Shown here piece after piece: positions 28,726 to 37,695 of a stretch of 64,000 nucleotides of DNA. How positions within the stretch are numbered: the first letter of the stretch is position 1; every line of letters begins with the position of its first letter. The notes under the pieces were generated by a model that worked only from the letters and a program-made list of their open reading frames with translations, made no database searches and was not told the origin of the DNA. The position numbers were made by a program, and so were the translations under genes. Origin of the DNA: Psychrobacter sp. Pi2-1 (GTDB lineage: Bacteria; Pseudomonadota; Gammaproteobacteria; Pseudomonadales; Moraxellaceae); the NCBI RefSeq assembly GCF_904846645.1, contig NZ_CAJHBO010000005.1, positions 100,486 to 164,485 on the forward strand, written 5' to 3'.

Positions 28726-29766
28726 CTATGGTGATGGGTTAGGCTGCTGCGCATGTACCGCTTCAATAGCCTCTAAAACGTCTGCGGTCAGCTCTACATT
28801 GACACTATCGATGTTTGATTTGAGCTGTTCGGTCGTCGTGGCGCCAATGATGTTACTGGTGACAAAGTGACGAGAGTTCACAAAGGCTAATGACATCTGT
28901 GCCATATCTAGACCTGCCTCAGCGGCTATCTTGGCATATTGCTCAGTGGCTGATTTGGCCTGCTCATTCACATAACGCCCGAAACGATCATACATCGTCA
29001 GACGCGCACCAGCTGGACGTTTGCCATCGAGGTATTTACCAGACAATACACCAAAACCAAGCGGTGAATACGCAAGTAGACCAACATTCTCACGATGGGC
29101 AATCTCAGCCATATTAACTTCATACAACCGGTTCAACAAACTATATGGGTTTTGTACGGTAATGGGGGCAATCAAGTCGTTTTTATCCGCTTCCCATAAG
29201 TAGCGCATGAGACCCCATGCGGTATCGTTAGATAAGCCATAAGCACGAATGCGACCTTTTTTGATCTCGTCATTCAGCGCCTGAATGGTCTCTAGAAAGG
29301 GCGTTAAGTCATCTAATGACTGCGCTGCCATGTCCTCTGTATAGCCGCGCTGACCAAAAAAATTTGTTTTACGCTCAGGCCAATGCAGCTGATAGATATC
29401 GATATAGTCTGTCTGTAGACGTTCCAAATTACCATCGATAGCGCTACTGATATGCTGCGCGTTAAAGCGCGTTTGACCATCACGCAAAAAATCCATGGGT
29501 GATATTTTGCTAGCAAGAATGACTTTGTCACGCTGTTTGGTCTTGTTAAACCAAGTACCCATAAAGCGTTCGGTATCGCCTTGTTTGTCTTTGTCTGGTG
29601 GTGACGGGTACATCTCGGCGGTATCCCAAAAGTTCACACCTTCACTGAGTGCCATGTCCATTTGCTCATGTGCTTCGGACTCAGTATTTTGCTGTCCCCA
29701 TGTCATCGTGCCTAGACAGATTTTAGATACTTTTTCATCGAGTTGCGGTAACGTTTGATACTGCAT
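28726..29766 (-). CDS. Aldo/keto reductase, Tas-like
   Basis: 346-residue NADPH-dependent oxidoreductase of the aldo/keto reductase superfamily. The N-terminus (ICLGTMTWGQQNTESEAHEQ) and NFWDTAEMYPSPP closely follow E. coli Tas. The catalytic Tyr lies in AEMYPSPP, the Lys in VILASKISP and the His in DIYQLHWPER. The C-terminal NADP-binding segment is SNIIGATTTEQLKSNI. The physiological substrate of Tas is not settled. Start with GGGAGA upstream. It ends at the shared terminator. Confidence 0.92.
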   Translation of the reverse strand: MQYQTLPQLDEKVSKICLGTMTWGQQNTESEAHEQMDMALSEGVNFWDTAEMYPSPPDKDKQGDTERFMGTWFNKTKQRDKVILASKISPMDFLRDGQTRFNAQHISSAIDGNLERLQTDYIDIYQLHWPERKTNFFGQRGYTEDMAAQSLDDLTPFLETIQALNDEIKKGRIRAYGLSNDTAWGLMRYLWEADKNDLIAPITVQNPYSLLNRLYEVNMAEIAHRENVGLLAYSPLGFGVLSGKYLDGKRPAGARLTMYDRFGRYVNEQAKSATEQYAKIAAEAGLDMAQMSLAFVNSRHFVTSNIIGATTTEQLKSNIDSVNVELTADVLEAIEAVHAQQPNPSP

Positions 29767-29867
29767 ATAAGTCTCCCTTTTGGCTGTTTTTTATCAATAT
29801 TTATTTTTATCGTCGCTAGTTTTTATCTTAGTTAATGTCTAACGAGTTTTTGATAGTCTTTAAGTGA

Positions 29868-30365
29868 CTACATCAATTTGATACCAGTGACACCGGGCGG
29901 TGTGACTTTAAATATTTTTACTTTGAACAACACGTCTTGTCCAGCAAGCGGATGATTAAAGTCGACTTCGACTTGATCATCATCGATGGCACTGATCGTA
30001 CCGGGCAGCGTATTTTTGCCTTTATCTTCGAACTCAACCATCATGCCAATTTCTGGATTGTCAGCGACTAGCGCAAACTGAGTACGGCTAAAATGTTGGA
30101 TGTTTTCAGGATTCCACTCACCAAATGCTTGCTCTGGCTCAAGGTGTGCGGTACGAGTGTCACCGGCGCGTAGATTCATCAGTACTTGCTCAAAACCAGG
30201 TAACAAGCTCTCATCACCAATGGTCAAAGACACAGGTGCGTCACGATTAAAGGTTGAGTCGATGATGGTACCGTTTTCTAGTGAAACTTCAAAGTGCAGC
30301 TTAACAAAGCTACCATGAGCGATACGAGTGTCTTCGTTTGGGTTAATAAATTGAGATTGAGTCAT
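29868..30365 (-). CDS. fkpB: FKBP-type peptidyl-prolyl isomerase (SlpA/FkpB)
   Basis: 165-residue cytoplasmic prolyl isomerase and chaperone of the SlyD/SlpA type. The FKBP domain is split as expected: VKLHFEVSLENGTIIDSTF, then LPGFEQVLMNLRAGDTRTA, the inserted-in-flap domain around AFGEWNPENIQHFSR, and the return strand VDFNHPLAGQDVLFKVKI. No His-rich metal-binding tail is present, so SlpA rather than SlyD. fkpB often follows lspA. Here it has lspA's orientation but is separated from it by the rightward genes at 30.5-32.9 kb. Confidence 0.93.
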   Translation of the reverse strand: MTQSQFINPNEDTRIAHGSFVKLHFEVSLENGTIIDSTFNRDAPVSLTIGDESLLPGFEQVLMNLRAGDTRTAHLEPEQAFGEWNPENIQHFSRTQFALVADNPEIGMMVEFEDKGKNTLPGTISAIDDDQVEVDFNHPLAGQDVLFKVKIFKVTPPGVTGIKLM

Positions 30366-30557
30366 AATAAAAAGCCATCGGTTGTTAGAATAAAAGAATA
30401 GAAAATGCTGCGTTGGGTTGCAGTCTCTTTAGTTGCAGTAATTACAGTATTATAGTGTAAGAAATAATAAGCCATCTGCGATTAGATGTAAGCGTCAATA
30501 ATGTAACGCATATGGTGTACTATAACTGGCAATTCTAAAAGATATGAGGTGTCGGTG

Positions 30558-31226
30558 GTGAATAAACAACAAGGCACTGTCAAAAAATGGCAGGATGATA
30601 AAGGGTTTGGCTTTATCGAAACCGAAGCAGGGGATTCAATCTTCTTTCACGTGAGTGAGTTTAGAGCGCAGCGCCGTCCCAATGTTGGCGAGCAAGTCGT
30701 CTTTAGTATCGGACAAGACGATCAAGGGCGCAGGCGAGCCAAACAAGTACAAGAACTTGGTTTTGTGCAGCAAAAAATGGCACAAAAAAATAAACAGATC
30801 CGTCAACGTAATGCCAAACGTAGCGCGCAAGCGGAGTTTGAAGCAGGACAAAAGAAACGCTCGTTCCTTGGACTGGCTTTTTATGGTGTTTTAGCTCTAT
30901 TGTCAGCGACAGGTAAACTGAGTTGGCTAGTGGTCGGCTGGTATGCTGCACTAGGGTTAATCACTTATATAATGTATGCCAAAGACAAAGCTGCTGCCCA
31001 AAGTGGCGACTGGCGTACACCTGAGTCTACATTGCACGTGCTGAGCGCGCTTGGCGGTTGGGTAGGCGCGCTATTGGCTCAGACGTATCTGCGTCACAAA
31101 TCACAAAAGCCTGAGTTTCGCGTCACCTATTATTTGACAGTCATTGTGAACATGGCAGGGTTATTGTTTTTATTAGCAGGTGGCGGGTTAGAGACTGTCA
31201 CTGATTTACTATCAGAGTTGCTATAA
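30558..31226 (+). CDS. Cold-shock domain / DUF1294 membrane protein
   Basis: About 222 residues. Residues 1-65 are a cold-shock (OB-fold) domain with the nucleic-acid-binding motifs KGFGFIE and DSIFFHVSEF. A Lys/Arg/Gln-rich linker follows (QKMAQKNKQIRQRNAKR). The C-terminal half is DUF1294: about four membrane helices with AKDKAAAQSGDWRTPESTLH and the GGWVGALLAQTYLRHK segment. The combination is a known architecture whose role is not established; it would tether an RNA/DNA-binding domain to the inner membrane. GTG starts occur at 30549, 30555 and 30558; GAGG at 30546-30549 best fits the last. The Hint-domain pair follows on the same strand after 20 bp. Confidence 0.88.
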   Translation: MNKQQGTVKKWQDDKGFGFIETEAGDSIFFHVSEFRAQRRPNVGEQVVFSIGQDDQGRRRAKQVQELGFVQQKMAQKNKQIRQRNAKRSAQAEFEAGQKKRSFLGLAFYGVLALLSATGKLSWLVVGWYAALGLITYIMYAKDKAAAQSGDWRTPESTLHVLSALGGWVGALLAQTYLRHKSQKPEFRVTYYLTVIVNMAGLLFLLAGGGLETVTDLLSELL

Positions 31227-31246
31227 ATGAGAACTAAGACACAAAT

Positions 31247-32038
31247 ATGGATAACGTGATTATGAATACGTCAGGATTTGTCGGTGGCACGTTGGTGGAT
31301 ACCAATAGAGGATTAGTACCGATCAAAGATATTAAAGTCGGGGATATGGTTTTATCTAGAGATCAACATAATGCGGAAGGTGAGCTAGTCTATAAGCCAG
31401 TACTTCGTACTATAATTACTGAAGATGTACCTGTGTTTTTTGCTACCTTTACACCTGAGTCTGTAGACGACTTACCATTCGAACAGCAAAATAACTTTGA
31501 TCTATACGTTGATGTGCTTTGTACGGCTAGTCATCCAGTGTGGATACAAAATAAGGGATGGGTTAAAGCCAGTGACATAGAAATGGGAGATATGGCAACA
31601 TTACAAAGTGGTGAGCCTACTTTCTGTGAGATCGGAAGTTCTGGAGAAATCTTAGAGCCTATTTTTAAAACAGAGAACATTGAAGTAGGTTTTATACCAA
31701 ATCTGTCTAGTCAAACTAATGATGGCAGGTTTATTAACTTATTAACTGGTAAATCATTATCACATGGTGGATATGATCCAGTTTTTAAGAAACTTTTCAT
31801 AGAAGATTCGGGATGGAAACAACGACTATTAGAGCAAACCCCTGTAGAGTTAAGAGACAATGCCGAGTTTTATAATTTCCGTACAGGCTTTTGGCAAGAG
31901 GGTGCAGGCATTGACTGGGCGGAAGGGGAAGGTCCGGTTACCACTACGGTATATAACATTGAGGTAGCAGATACTCATACTTACTTTGTCGGTGAGCAGG
32001 GGTTGTGGGTGAATGGCGATAATCCTGACAAGACATAA
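31247..32038 (+). CDS. Stand-alone Hint-domain protein, copy 1
   Basis: 263 residues made almost wholly of a polymorphic-toxin-type Hint (hedgehog/intein) fold. The N-terminal block is SGFVGGTLVDTNRGLVPIKD followed by IKVGDMVLSR. Block B is CTASHPVWIQNKGW, with the TxxH pattern. The C-terminal block is VYNIEVADTHTYFVGEQGLW. The nucleophile position before Phe, usually Cys or Ser, is Gly. The protein ends just after the Hint C-terminus (VNGDNPDKT), so no toxin follows, and there is no N-terminal secretion or Rhs domain. A segment WKQRLLEQTP...AEFYNFRTGFW is shared with copy 2. An internal Met at 31262 is a possible start. Function unknown. Confidence 0.8.
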   Translation: MDNVIMNTSGFVGGTLVDTNRGLVPIKDIKVGDMVLSRDQHNAEGELVYKPVLRTIITEDVPVFFATFTPESVDDLPFEQQNNFDLYVDVLCTASHPVWIQNKGWVKASDIEMGDMATLQSGEPTFCEIGSSGEILEPIFKTENIEVGFIPNLSSQTNDGRFINLLTGKSLSHGGYDPVFKKLFIEDSGWKQRLLEQTPVELRDNAEFYNFRTGFWQEGAGIDWAEGEGPVTTTVYNIEVADTHTYFVGEQGLWVNGDNPDKT

Positions 32039-32056
32039 TTTCGGTGAATGAATAAT

Positions 32057-32860
32057 ATGGATAAAGATTTTTCAGGTTTCACTGCTGGCACTTTAGTACA
32101 TACAGAAACAGGGCTAGTACCAATAGAACAACTAAAAATTGGTGATAAAGTGTTGTCTAATGCAGCTAATGGCTCGGGTGAGCTGATTTACAATAGGATA
32201 GCTCGGACGACAACTAATGATGCATCAATTTTCATGATGTATTTTAATACTTATGTAAATCCACAATTAAATTTGGCAGATAGAGTTAATCTAAGACGTA
32301 AGTTAAAGAAACAACAGATATTGCCTGAGCCTCTATTAATGACAGCAGATCATCCATTTTGGACACAAAATAGAGGTTGGGTGAGAGCAGATAAATTGAA
32401 CGCTCAAGATATCTTAGTGACTAAGGATAATACTTATTTTACAACTGATAGTGGAGGTGGGTATGACTATAGATATGAAGGCATAATACCTATGTATCAT
32501 GCAAATAAAGAAGGATATGCTTATCAGGTAAGCTTTGGTGATGAAACAGGCGAACTCAAAGGATCATACGTTAATTTATTAACAGGAAGGTATGAACTTT
32601 ATACAGATCCAGCACCAACATGGATAAATAAATTGTGGCAAGCTGACTCAGAATGGGAGCAACGCCTATTAGAACAAACACCTGAAGACGAACGTGAGCA
32701 TGCTGAGTTCTTTGGTTTCCGTCAAGGTGAATGGAAAGATCCTGATACCATAGATTGGGCAGAGGGCGAAGGTCCTCTTACTATGACGGTATATAACATC
32801 GAGGTCGAAGACACGCACACTTACTTTGTCGGTGAGACTGGTATTTTGGTGCATGAATAG
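32057..32860 (+). CDS. Stand-alone Hint-domain protein, copy 2
   Basis: About 267 residues, paralogous to copy 1 over its whole length. Blocks: SGFTAGTLVHTETGLVPIEQ, KIGDKVLS, the TxxH block TADHPFWTQNRGWVRA, and VYNIEVEDTHTYFVGETGIL. Again Gly replaces the usual Cys/Ser nucleophile, and the protein ends at LVHE without a toxin or the terminal His-Asn of active Hint domains. The middle part diverges most from copy 1 and is visibly AT-rich. The Met at 32057 is favoured because GGTGA lies 9 nt before it; the Met at 32048 has no spacing to the same site. It lies directly after copy 1 and before a terminator. Confidence 0.8.
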   Translation: MDKDFSGFTAGTLVHTETGLVPIEQLKIGDKVLSNAANGSGELIYNRIARTTTNDASIFMMYFNTYVNPQLNLADRVNLRRKLKKQQILPEPLLMTADHPFWTQNRGWVRADKLNAQDILVTKDNTYFTTDSGGGYDYRYEGIIPMYHANKEGYAYQVSFGDETGELKGSYVNLLTGRYELYTDPAPTWINKLWQADSEWEQRLLEQTPEDEREHAEFFGFRQGEWKDPDTIDWAEGEGPLTMTVYNIEVEDTHTYFVGETGILVHE

Positions 32861-32912
32861 AAATTGTACCAATGGGGCAAACTGATATACATATTCAATC
32901 GTCAAAAATAGA

Positions 32913-32952
32913 CAAAAAAAGGTGGGTTACGATTACGTAAATCACCTTTTTT
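32913..32952. terminator. Bidirectional terminator between the Hint pair and lspA
   Basis: A-tract, an imperfect 15-bp stem (AAAAGGTGgGTTACG / CGTAAaTCACCTTTT), ATTA loop, T-run. The genes on both sides converge here. Confidence 0.82.
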
Positions 32953-32989
32953 ATTTATAAATTGACTTAATGTCTCTAGCTATAGATGG

Positions 32990-33646
32990 TTATGACCGTG
33001 GCATTTCACGCTTTTTTTCCAAAAATAGCATATCAATGACAATCAATAGTACACCGATAGATATACCGATATCCGCGATATTAAAAATCGGATAATGCCA
33101 AACATCAGCATAATGCACATGGATAAAATCAATCACATGACCATGTAGTAAGCGGTCGATTAAATTACCAACTGCACCGCCCAATACTAAGGCTAGACCG
33201 AAAGATAACAGCGTGGCTTTGCGCGGTGCTTTAATCAGATAAATGATTAGAAATAGCGACATTAGTAACGCCAGTCCTGAAAAGAACCACTTCTGCCAAC
33301 CACCAGCATCCGCCAAAAAGCTAAATGCCGCGCCGTAGTTATAAGCCAATGTCCAATTGAGAAATGGCTCAATTACCGGCACTGGATCATGAAAGGTCAG
33401 TTTGGTTTCTGCCAACCACTTGGTCCACTGATCGATAATGACAATAACCAATGCCAATATATACCATACAAGCGCACGACTGCCATTGGCCACCAGCTTT
33501 GGTGTCCTATTTGTTGACTTGGTCAGGCGACTTCTAGGCGTAGTCGAGCTACCTGTGGTTGCATGAGCAGGCTTAGGCGAATGGTCAATCTCAACCTGCG
33601 GCTGCTGGTCACGCTGGCTTTCAGGCGAATCAGTTGGGTTAGGCAT
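32990..33646 (-). CDS. lspA: Lipoprotein signal peptidase (signal peptidase II)
   Basis: Inner-membrane aspartyl protease that removes the signal peptide of prolipoproteins. Four membrane helices; catalytic Asp residues lie in [14 protein letters not shown] and [11 protein letters not shown]. The N-terminus carries an unusual polar extension of about 60 residues (rich in Pro, Ser, Thr and Gln) before the first helix, making it about 218 residues against the usual 160-170. The ATG at 33646 overlaps the ileS stop codon by a few bases, so the two genes are translationally coupled. Confidence 0.95.
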   Translation of the reverse strand: MPNPTDSPESQRDQQPQVEIDHSPKPAHATTGSSTTPRSRLTKSTNRTPKLVANGSRALVWYILALVIVIIDQWTKWLAETKLTFHDPVPVIEPFLNWTLAYNYGAAFSFLADAGGWQKWFFSGLALLMSLFLIIYLIKAPRKATLLSFGLALVLGGAVGNLIDRLLHGHVIDFIHVHYADVWHYPIFNIADIGISIGVLLIVIDMLFLEKKREMPRS

Positions 33647-36497
33647 AGTAACGCACCTCGCCATCACCACTGACGTTGGTCACGCAGCGCGCGCATAGTT
33701 CAGGGTGTGCGTTATCTGTGCCGATGTCATCACGGATGTGCCAGCAGCGTACACACTTAGTACCAGTAGCCGCACTGACTTGTACGACTAAGTCGATAAC
33801 TTCATCTGTACTCTCTGCGGTCGTATCGTTTGTCTGCTTACTATCAGCAGGTGCTTCGCTCATTGGCTTTAGTGCAGCGTTACTAGTAATCAATACAAAA
33901 CGTAGCTCTTCATCAAGCTTAGCTAAGCTCTCATGCATAGCACCGTCAGCGTATAGACTTACGTCGGCAGACAAGTTGGCATTGATGATTTTTTCGCCAC
34001 GTGCAGTTTCGATATGCTTGTTTACCATATCTTTTGCGAACATAATGCGCTGCCAGTCATCATTACTGATGGCGCTTAGCTCAAACGCTGGGAATTCATA
34101 CCATTCTTGAGTGAATACATAGCCACCTTTATCAGCCTCACGTTGGTTCAGTACTTCCCATGCCTCTTGCGCCGTGAATGACAAGATCGGTGTGATCCAG
34201 CGAATCAATGCATGAGTGATATGGTAGATAGCCGTCTGCGCAGAGCGACGAGGCTGACCATCCGCCTGCGTGGTGTACTGGCGATCCTTGATAATATCTA
34301 GATAGAAGCTACCCAAATCTTGCGAGCAGAACGCCGTTACGTGCTGCGTGACTTGGTGAAAGTCCATCGCATCATAAGCGCTAATGATTTGCGCTTGTAC
34401 GGTTTGTGCGCGCTCAATGATGAATTTATCAAGGCTAACCAACTCATTGATGTCAATGCTGTCAGTAGCTGGGTCGAAGTCATCGGTATTGGCAAGTAAG
34501 AAACGCAGAGTATTACGGATACGGCGATATTGATCTATTGCCCCTTTAAATGATGCTTTACCAGCGCTCATCTCATAACGGTAATCGCTAGACGCAATCC
34601 ACAGACGCAGCATGTCAGCGCCTGTTTTATTAATCTCTTCTTGCGGCGTGATGATATTGCCCAGTGACTTACTCATCTTGCGACCGTTTTCATCGACCAC
34701 AAAACCATGGGTCAATACTTGCTTAAACGGTGGGCGCTCATAAATCGCTTCTGACGTCAGTAGTGACGTCTGGAACCAGCCGCGATGCTGATCAGAGCCT
34801 TCTAGATACATGTCAGCTGGGTTGGTCAACTCATCACGTTGATCAAGGACAGCGAAATGCGTCGTACCTGAGTCAAACCAAACGTCTAACGTATCAGTTG
34901 CTTTGTCATAGTCAGCAGCTTCACTACCTAAGAAGTCTTCACAGCTAGCATCAAACCACGCTTCTACGCCGCCTTCATTGATTTTCTGTGCTGCAGTTTC
35001 CATCAGCTCCAGCGTGTTTGGATGCAACTCGCCTGTTTCTTTGTGCGTAAAGAAAGTAATCGGCACGCCCCATGTACGCTGACGTGAGATACACCAATCA
35101 GGACGACCCGTCATCATTGATTCGATACGGTTTTGTCCCCACGCTGGCGTCCAACTTACTGATGGAATATCAGCAAGCGCGCGAGCACGTAAGCCTTTAG
35201 TTTCCATGTTGATAAACCACTGAGGCGTAGCACGGAAAATGATTGGCGACTTATGACGCCAGCAATGCGGATAGCTATGCTCAATTTTGGTATGGCTGAT
35301 TAGATGGCCATTTTCATGTAGTGCAGCGATGATTTTTGGATTGGCTTTATAGATGTGCTCGCCTGCAAATACAGCAGCGCTATCTAAATAAACGCCCGTA
35401 CCGCTTACTGGGTTTTCCACTGGTAAGTTGTATTTTAGACCAACGATATAATCGTCTAAACCGTGACCAGGTGCCGTATGTACTAGACCAGTACCACTAT
35501 CGGTAGTCACATGGTCTCCCAAGATGAGCGGTACTTGACGGTCTTCAATCAGTGGATGCTGGGCATTTAGACCTTCAAGCTCGCTGCCTGATACAGTTGC
35601 TAGGATGCCGTTATTTTCTAATTTTAGCTCACTTAACGCAGTTTCGACAAGATCCGCTGCGAGTAGCAGATTGCCTTTTTCAGTAGCAACCACGCTATAG
35701 TTATGCTCTGGATGTACTGAGATAGCTTGGTTGGCAGGTAGTGTCCATGGCGTGGTAGTCCAAATAACAGCAGCGATGTTATCTGCGATATCTGCCAATG
35801 CGGCTACTTTGTCCGTACCGAGCACATCAAAGCTGACATAGATCGCGTCAGAGACTTTGTCTTGATATTCTACTTCAGCTTCTGCTAGGGCAGAGCTACA
35901 GTCCAAGCACCAGTTGACCGGCTTCATACCGCGAGTCACATGACCATTGTCATAGATTTTGGCAAGCGCACGTACGATGTTGGCTTCTTGATGGAAATTC
36001 ATGGTCAAATAAGGATTGTCCCAATCACCAAACACACCTAGACGCTTGAAGTCTGCTTTTTGCAATTCAATTTGAGTACTCGCATATTCGCGGCATAGAC
36101 CACGGAATTCGGTCGCAGAAACTTTTTGACCAACTTTACCGACCTTGGCTTCGACTTTTTGTTCGATTGGCAGACCATGACAATCCCAACCAGGGACGTA
36201 AGGCGCATCAAATCCTGATAAGGTTTTTGATTTTACAATAATGTCTTTTAGTACTTTATTGACCGCGTGACCCAAGTGAATCTGACCGTTGGCGTATGGA
36301 GGGCCATCGTGCAAAATATATTTGGTTGCACCAGCACGCGCCTGACGAATTTTACCGTACACGTCATCTGCTTCCCAAGCAGCTAACCAATCTGGCTCGC
36401 GCCTGGCAAGGTTTGCGCGCATCGCAAATGGCGTATCCGCAAGGTTCAGCGTGTCTTTGTAATCTTGGCTTGGTGTGTCAGTGCTTTTATCAGTCAT
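33639..36497 (-). CDS. ileS: Isoleucyl-tRNA synthetase
   Basis: 952-residue class I synthetase that charges tRNA-Ile and edits misactivated valine. The HIGH motif lies in [16 protein letters not shown], the editing-domain threonine-rich peptide in [14 protein letters not shown], and the KMSKS motif in [10 protein letters not shown]. The C-terminal zinc-binding region has [12 protein letters not shown] and CARC. The start was set at [11 protein letters not shown] (36497), because the 26 codons upstream add a non-conserved tail. It is followed by and overlaps lspA, the common gammaproteobacterial order. Confidence 0.97.
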   Translation of the reverse strand: MTDKSTDTPSQDYKDTLNLADTPFAMRANLARREPDWLAAWEADDVYGKIRQARAGATKYILHDGPPYANGQIHLGHAVNKVLKDIIVKSKTLSGFDAPYVPGWDCHGLPIEQKVEAKVGKVGQKVSATEFRGLCREYASTQIELQKADFKRLGVFGDWDNPYLTMNFHQEANIVRALAKIYDNGHVTRGMKPVNWCLDCSSALAEAEVEYQDKVSDAIYVSFDVLGTDKVAALADIADNIAAVIWTTTPWTLPANQAISVHPEHNYSVVATEKGNLLLAADLVETALSELKLENNGILATVSGSELEGLNAQHPLIEDRQVPLILGDHVTTDSGTGLVHTAPGHGLDDYIVGLKYNLPVENPVSGTGVYLDSAAVFAGEHIYKANPKIIAALHENGHLISHTKIEHSYPHCWRHKSPIIFRATPQWFINMETKGLRARALADIPSVSWTPAWGQNRIESMMTGRPDWCISRQRTWGVPITFFTHKETGELHPNTLELMETAAQKINEGGVEAWFDASCEDFLGSEAADYDKATDTLDVWFDSGTTHFAVLDQRDELTNPADMYLEGSDQHRGWFQTSLLTSEAIYERPPFKQVLTHGFVVDENGRKMSKSLGNIITPQEEINKTGADMLRLWIASSDYRYEMSAGKASFKGAIDQYRRIRNTLRFLLANTDDFDPATDSIDINELVSLDKFIIERAQTVQAQIISAYDAMDFHQVTQHVTAFCSQDLGSFYLDIIKDRQYTTQADGQPRRSAQTAIYHITHALIRWITPILSFTAQEAWEVLNQREADKGGYVFTQEWYEFPAFELSAISNDDWQRIMFAKDMVNKHIETARGEKIINANLSADVSLYADGAMHESLAKLDEELRFVLITSNAALKPMSEAPADSKQTNDTTAESTDEVIDLVVQVSAATGTKCVRCWHIRDDIGTDNAHPELCARCVTNVSGDGEVRYYA

Positions 36498-36947
36498 AGA
36501 AGGTATCTTTTTAAAAGGTAGGTTTGTGTGTCGGTTCAAAACCGGATACAAGGCTCGATGTTCAATGTAGTTCAATATAGTGCTGAGGTTAATGCTGTGT
36601 CGATATTATTCAATTACTAATAGTAGGTATATTGCTCATCATAGTCGGTTTATCAACCATCATGTCAATAAATACCCATTGTCGCTCATTAGTCGGTAAA
36701 TAGTTACGTCAATAATAAATGGTAACGAGACGATTGCAACATAAAATATGCTAGTAAAAATAATTCAAAAAAATATTTAGATCGGCAGCTATTATATGAC
36801 AAAAAGGGTAGGGTAAAAAGAGCTGTGCGAGGTCAGCCCAATTTTGTCCAATATCAATCGTTTATCTGTGTCATATATCATTGGTGAAGACATAGCTATA
36901 GGCCTTTTACACAATGACTTATTGAAGCATAAAGTACGACTCAAGTG
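36498..36947. other. Gene-free interval between ileS and the TlpA-like gene
   Basis: 450 bp upstream of leftward ileS and downstream of the leftward thioredoxin-like gene on its right. It is the ileS promoter and leader region. I did not recognise a T-box or other riboswitch, and no terminator hairpin stands out. Confidence 0.45.
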
Positions 36948-37496
36948 CTAAAAAACAGATGCTAACCATAAGCGCAGTTTCAATGACCATAATGGCTGAA
37001 TCCCTGTTAGTCCTTGTGTCATCTTACCATTCTCTAATATCACATAGGACGGTGTGACTTGTCCTTGCCAATCTGCAAAGATATTGCCTTGTTGATCATT
37101 TATGGTGGTGAAATTAAACTGATGTTGATCGAGGTAGCTGCGTAGCTCTTGGTTTGAGCCTGACTGTACGGCAATAGTGACAACGGGATAGTTATCTGCT
37201 GCTAGTTTATTGATGGTGGGCGAAGTAAAACTACAGACTGAACACCACGTACCCCAAAAGTATACCAGTGTAGGACGCTCGTGACTCATCGCTGCTAGAT
37301 CGATAGTCTGTCCTTGGTAATCGGTCAGTTGCAATTGAGGGTTGGCAGGCATGACAGGTTGTCGCCACCAATTGACCACGCTATAGATCACGACAAACAT
37401 GAGACCATATAACATTATCGTTTTAAGTATCGAAATGATCTTTCGCTTCGGCTGCTTCTTTGGCTTTACTTCTTTTTGCTCAATATCAGTTGTCAT
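36948..37496 (-). CDS. TlpA-like membrane-anchored thioredoxin-fold protein
   Basis: 182-residue protein with a Lys-rich cytoplasmic N-terminus, one membrane helix (IMLYGLMFVVIYSVVNWW) and a periplasmic thioredoxin domain. The redox motif is CSVC in YFWGTWCSVCSFTSP; the cis-Pro region is GQVTPSYVILENGKM. It resembles ScsD/TlpA proteins, which reduce periplasmic disulfides and help in copper tolerance or cytochrome c maturation, but no partner gene (scsB, ccm) is close. The start has a GCGGATG site. A 13-bp repeat lies just upstream. Confidence 0.88.
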   Translation of the reverse strand: MTTDIEQKEVKPKKQPKRKIISILKTIMLYGLMFVVIYSVVNWWRQPVMPANPQLQLTDYQGQTIDLAAMSHERPTLVYFWGTWCSVCSFTSPTINKLAADNYPVVTIAVQSGSNQELRSYLDQHQFNFTTINDQQGNIFADWQGQVTPSYVILENGKMTQGLTGIQPLWSLKLRLWLASVF

Positions 37497-37546
37497 GACA
37501 TCCGCTTTTTAGTTTGTATATTGTTTTCAGTTATTTTCAAATAATG

Positions 37547-37580
37547 GCTTATCGTTACTGCTTATCGTTACTGCTTATCT
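37547..37580. repeat. 13-bp direct repeat upstream of the TlpA-like gene
   Basis: GCTTATCGTTACT occurs twice in tandem and a third, partial copy follows. It sits about 50-85 bp upstream of the gene start, in the likely promoter area. Function unknown. Confidence 0.5.
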
Positions 37581-37695
37581 TATCGTGATTGCCTATATGA
37601 TAACTGCACTAAGAGTGGACAGTAGATAAAAATAAACGGCTGAAAATCAGCCGTGTTATTTATAAAGTCTACTATAAGTGTGCGACGTCAACCTA

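Noticed and set aside
31247..32860. Inteins or a toxin-immunity pair
   Set aside because: No extein host protein flanks the Hint blocks and the nucleophile position is Gly. Neither protein contains a recognisable nuclease or immunity domain.
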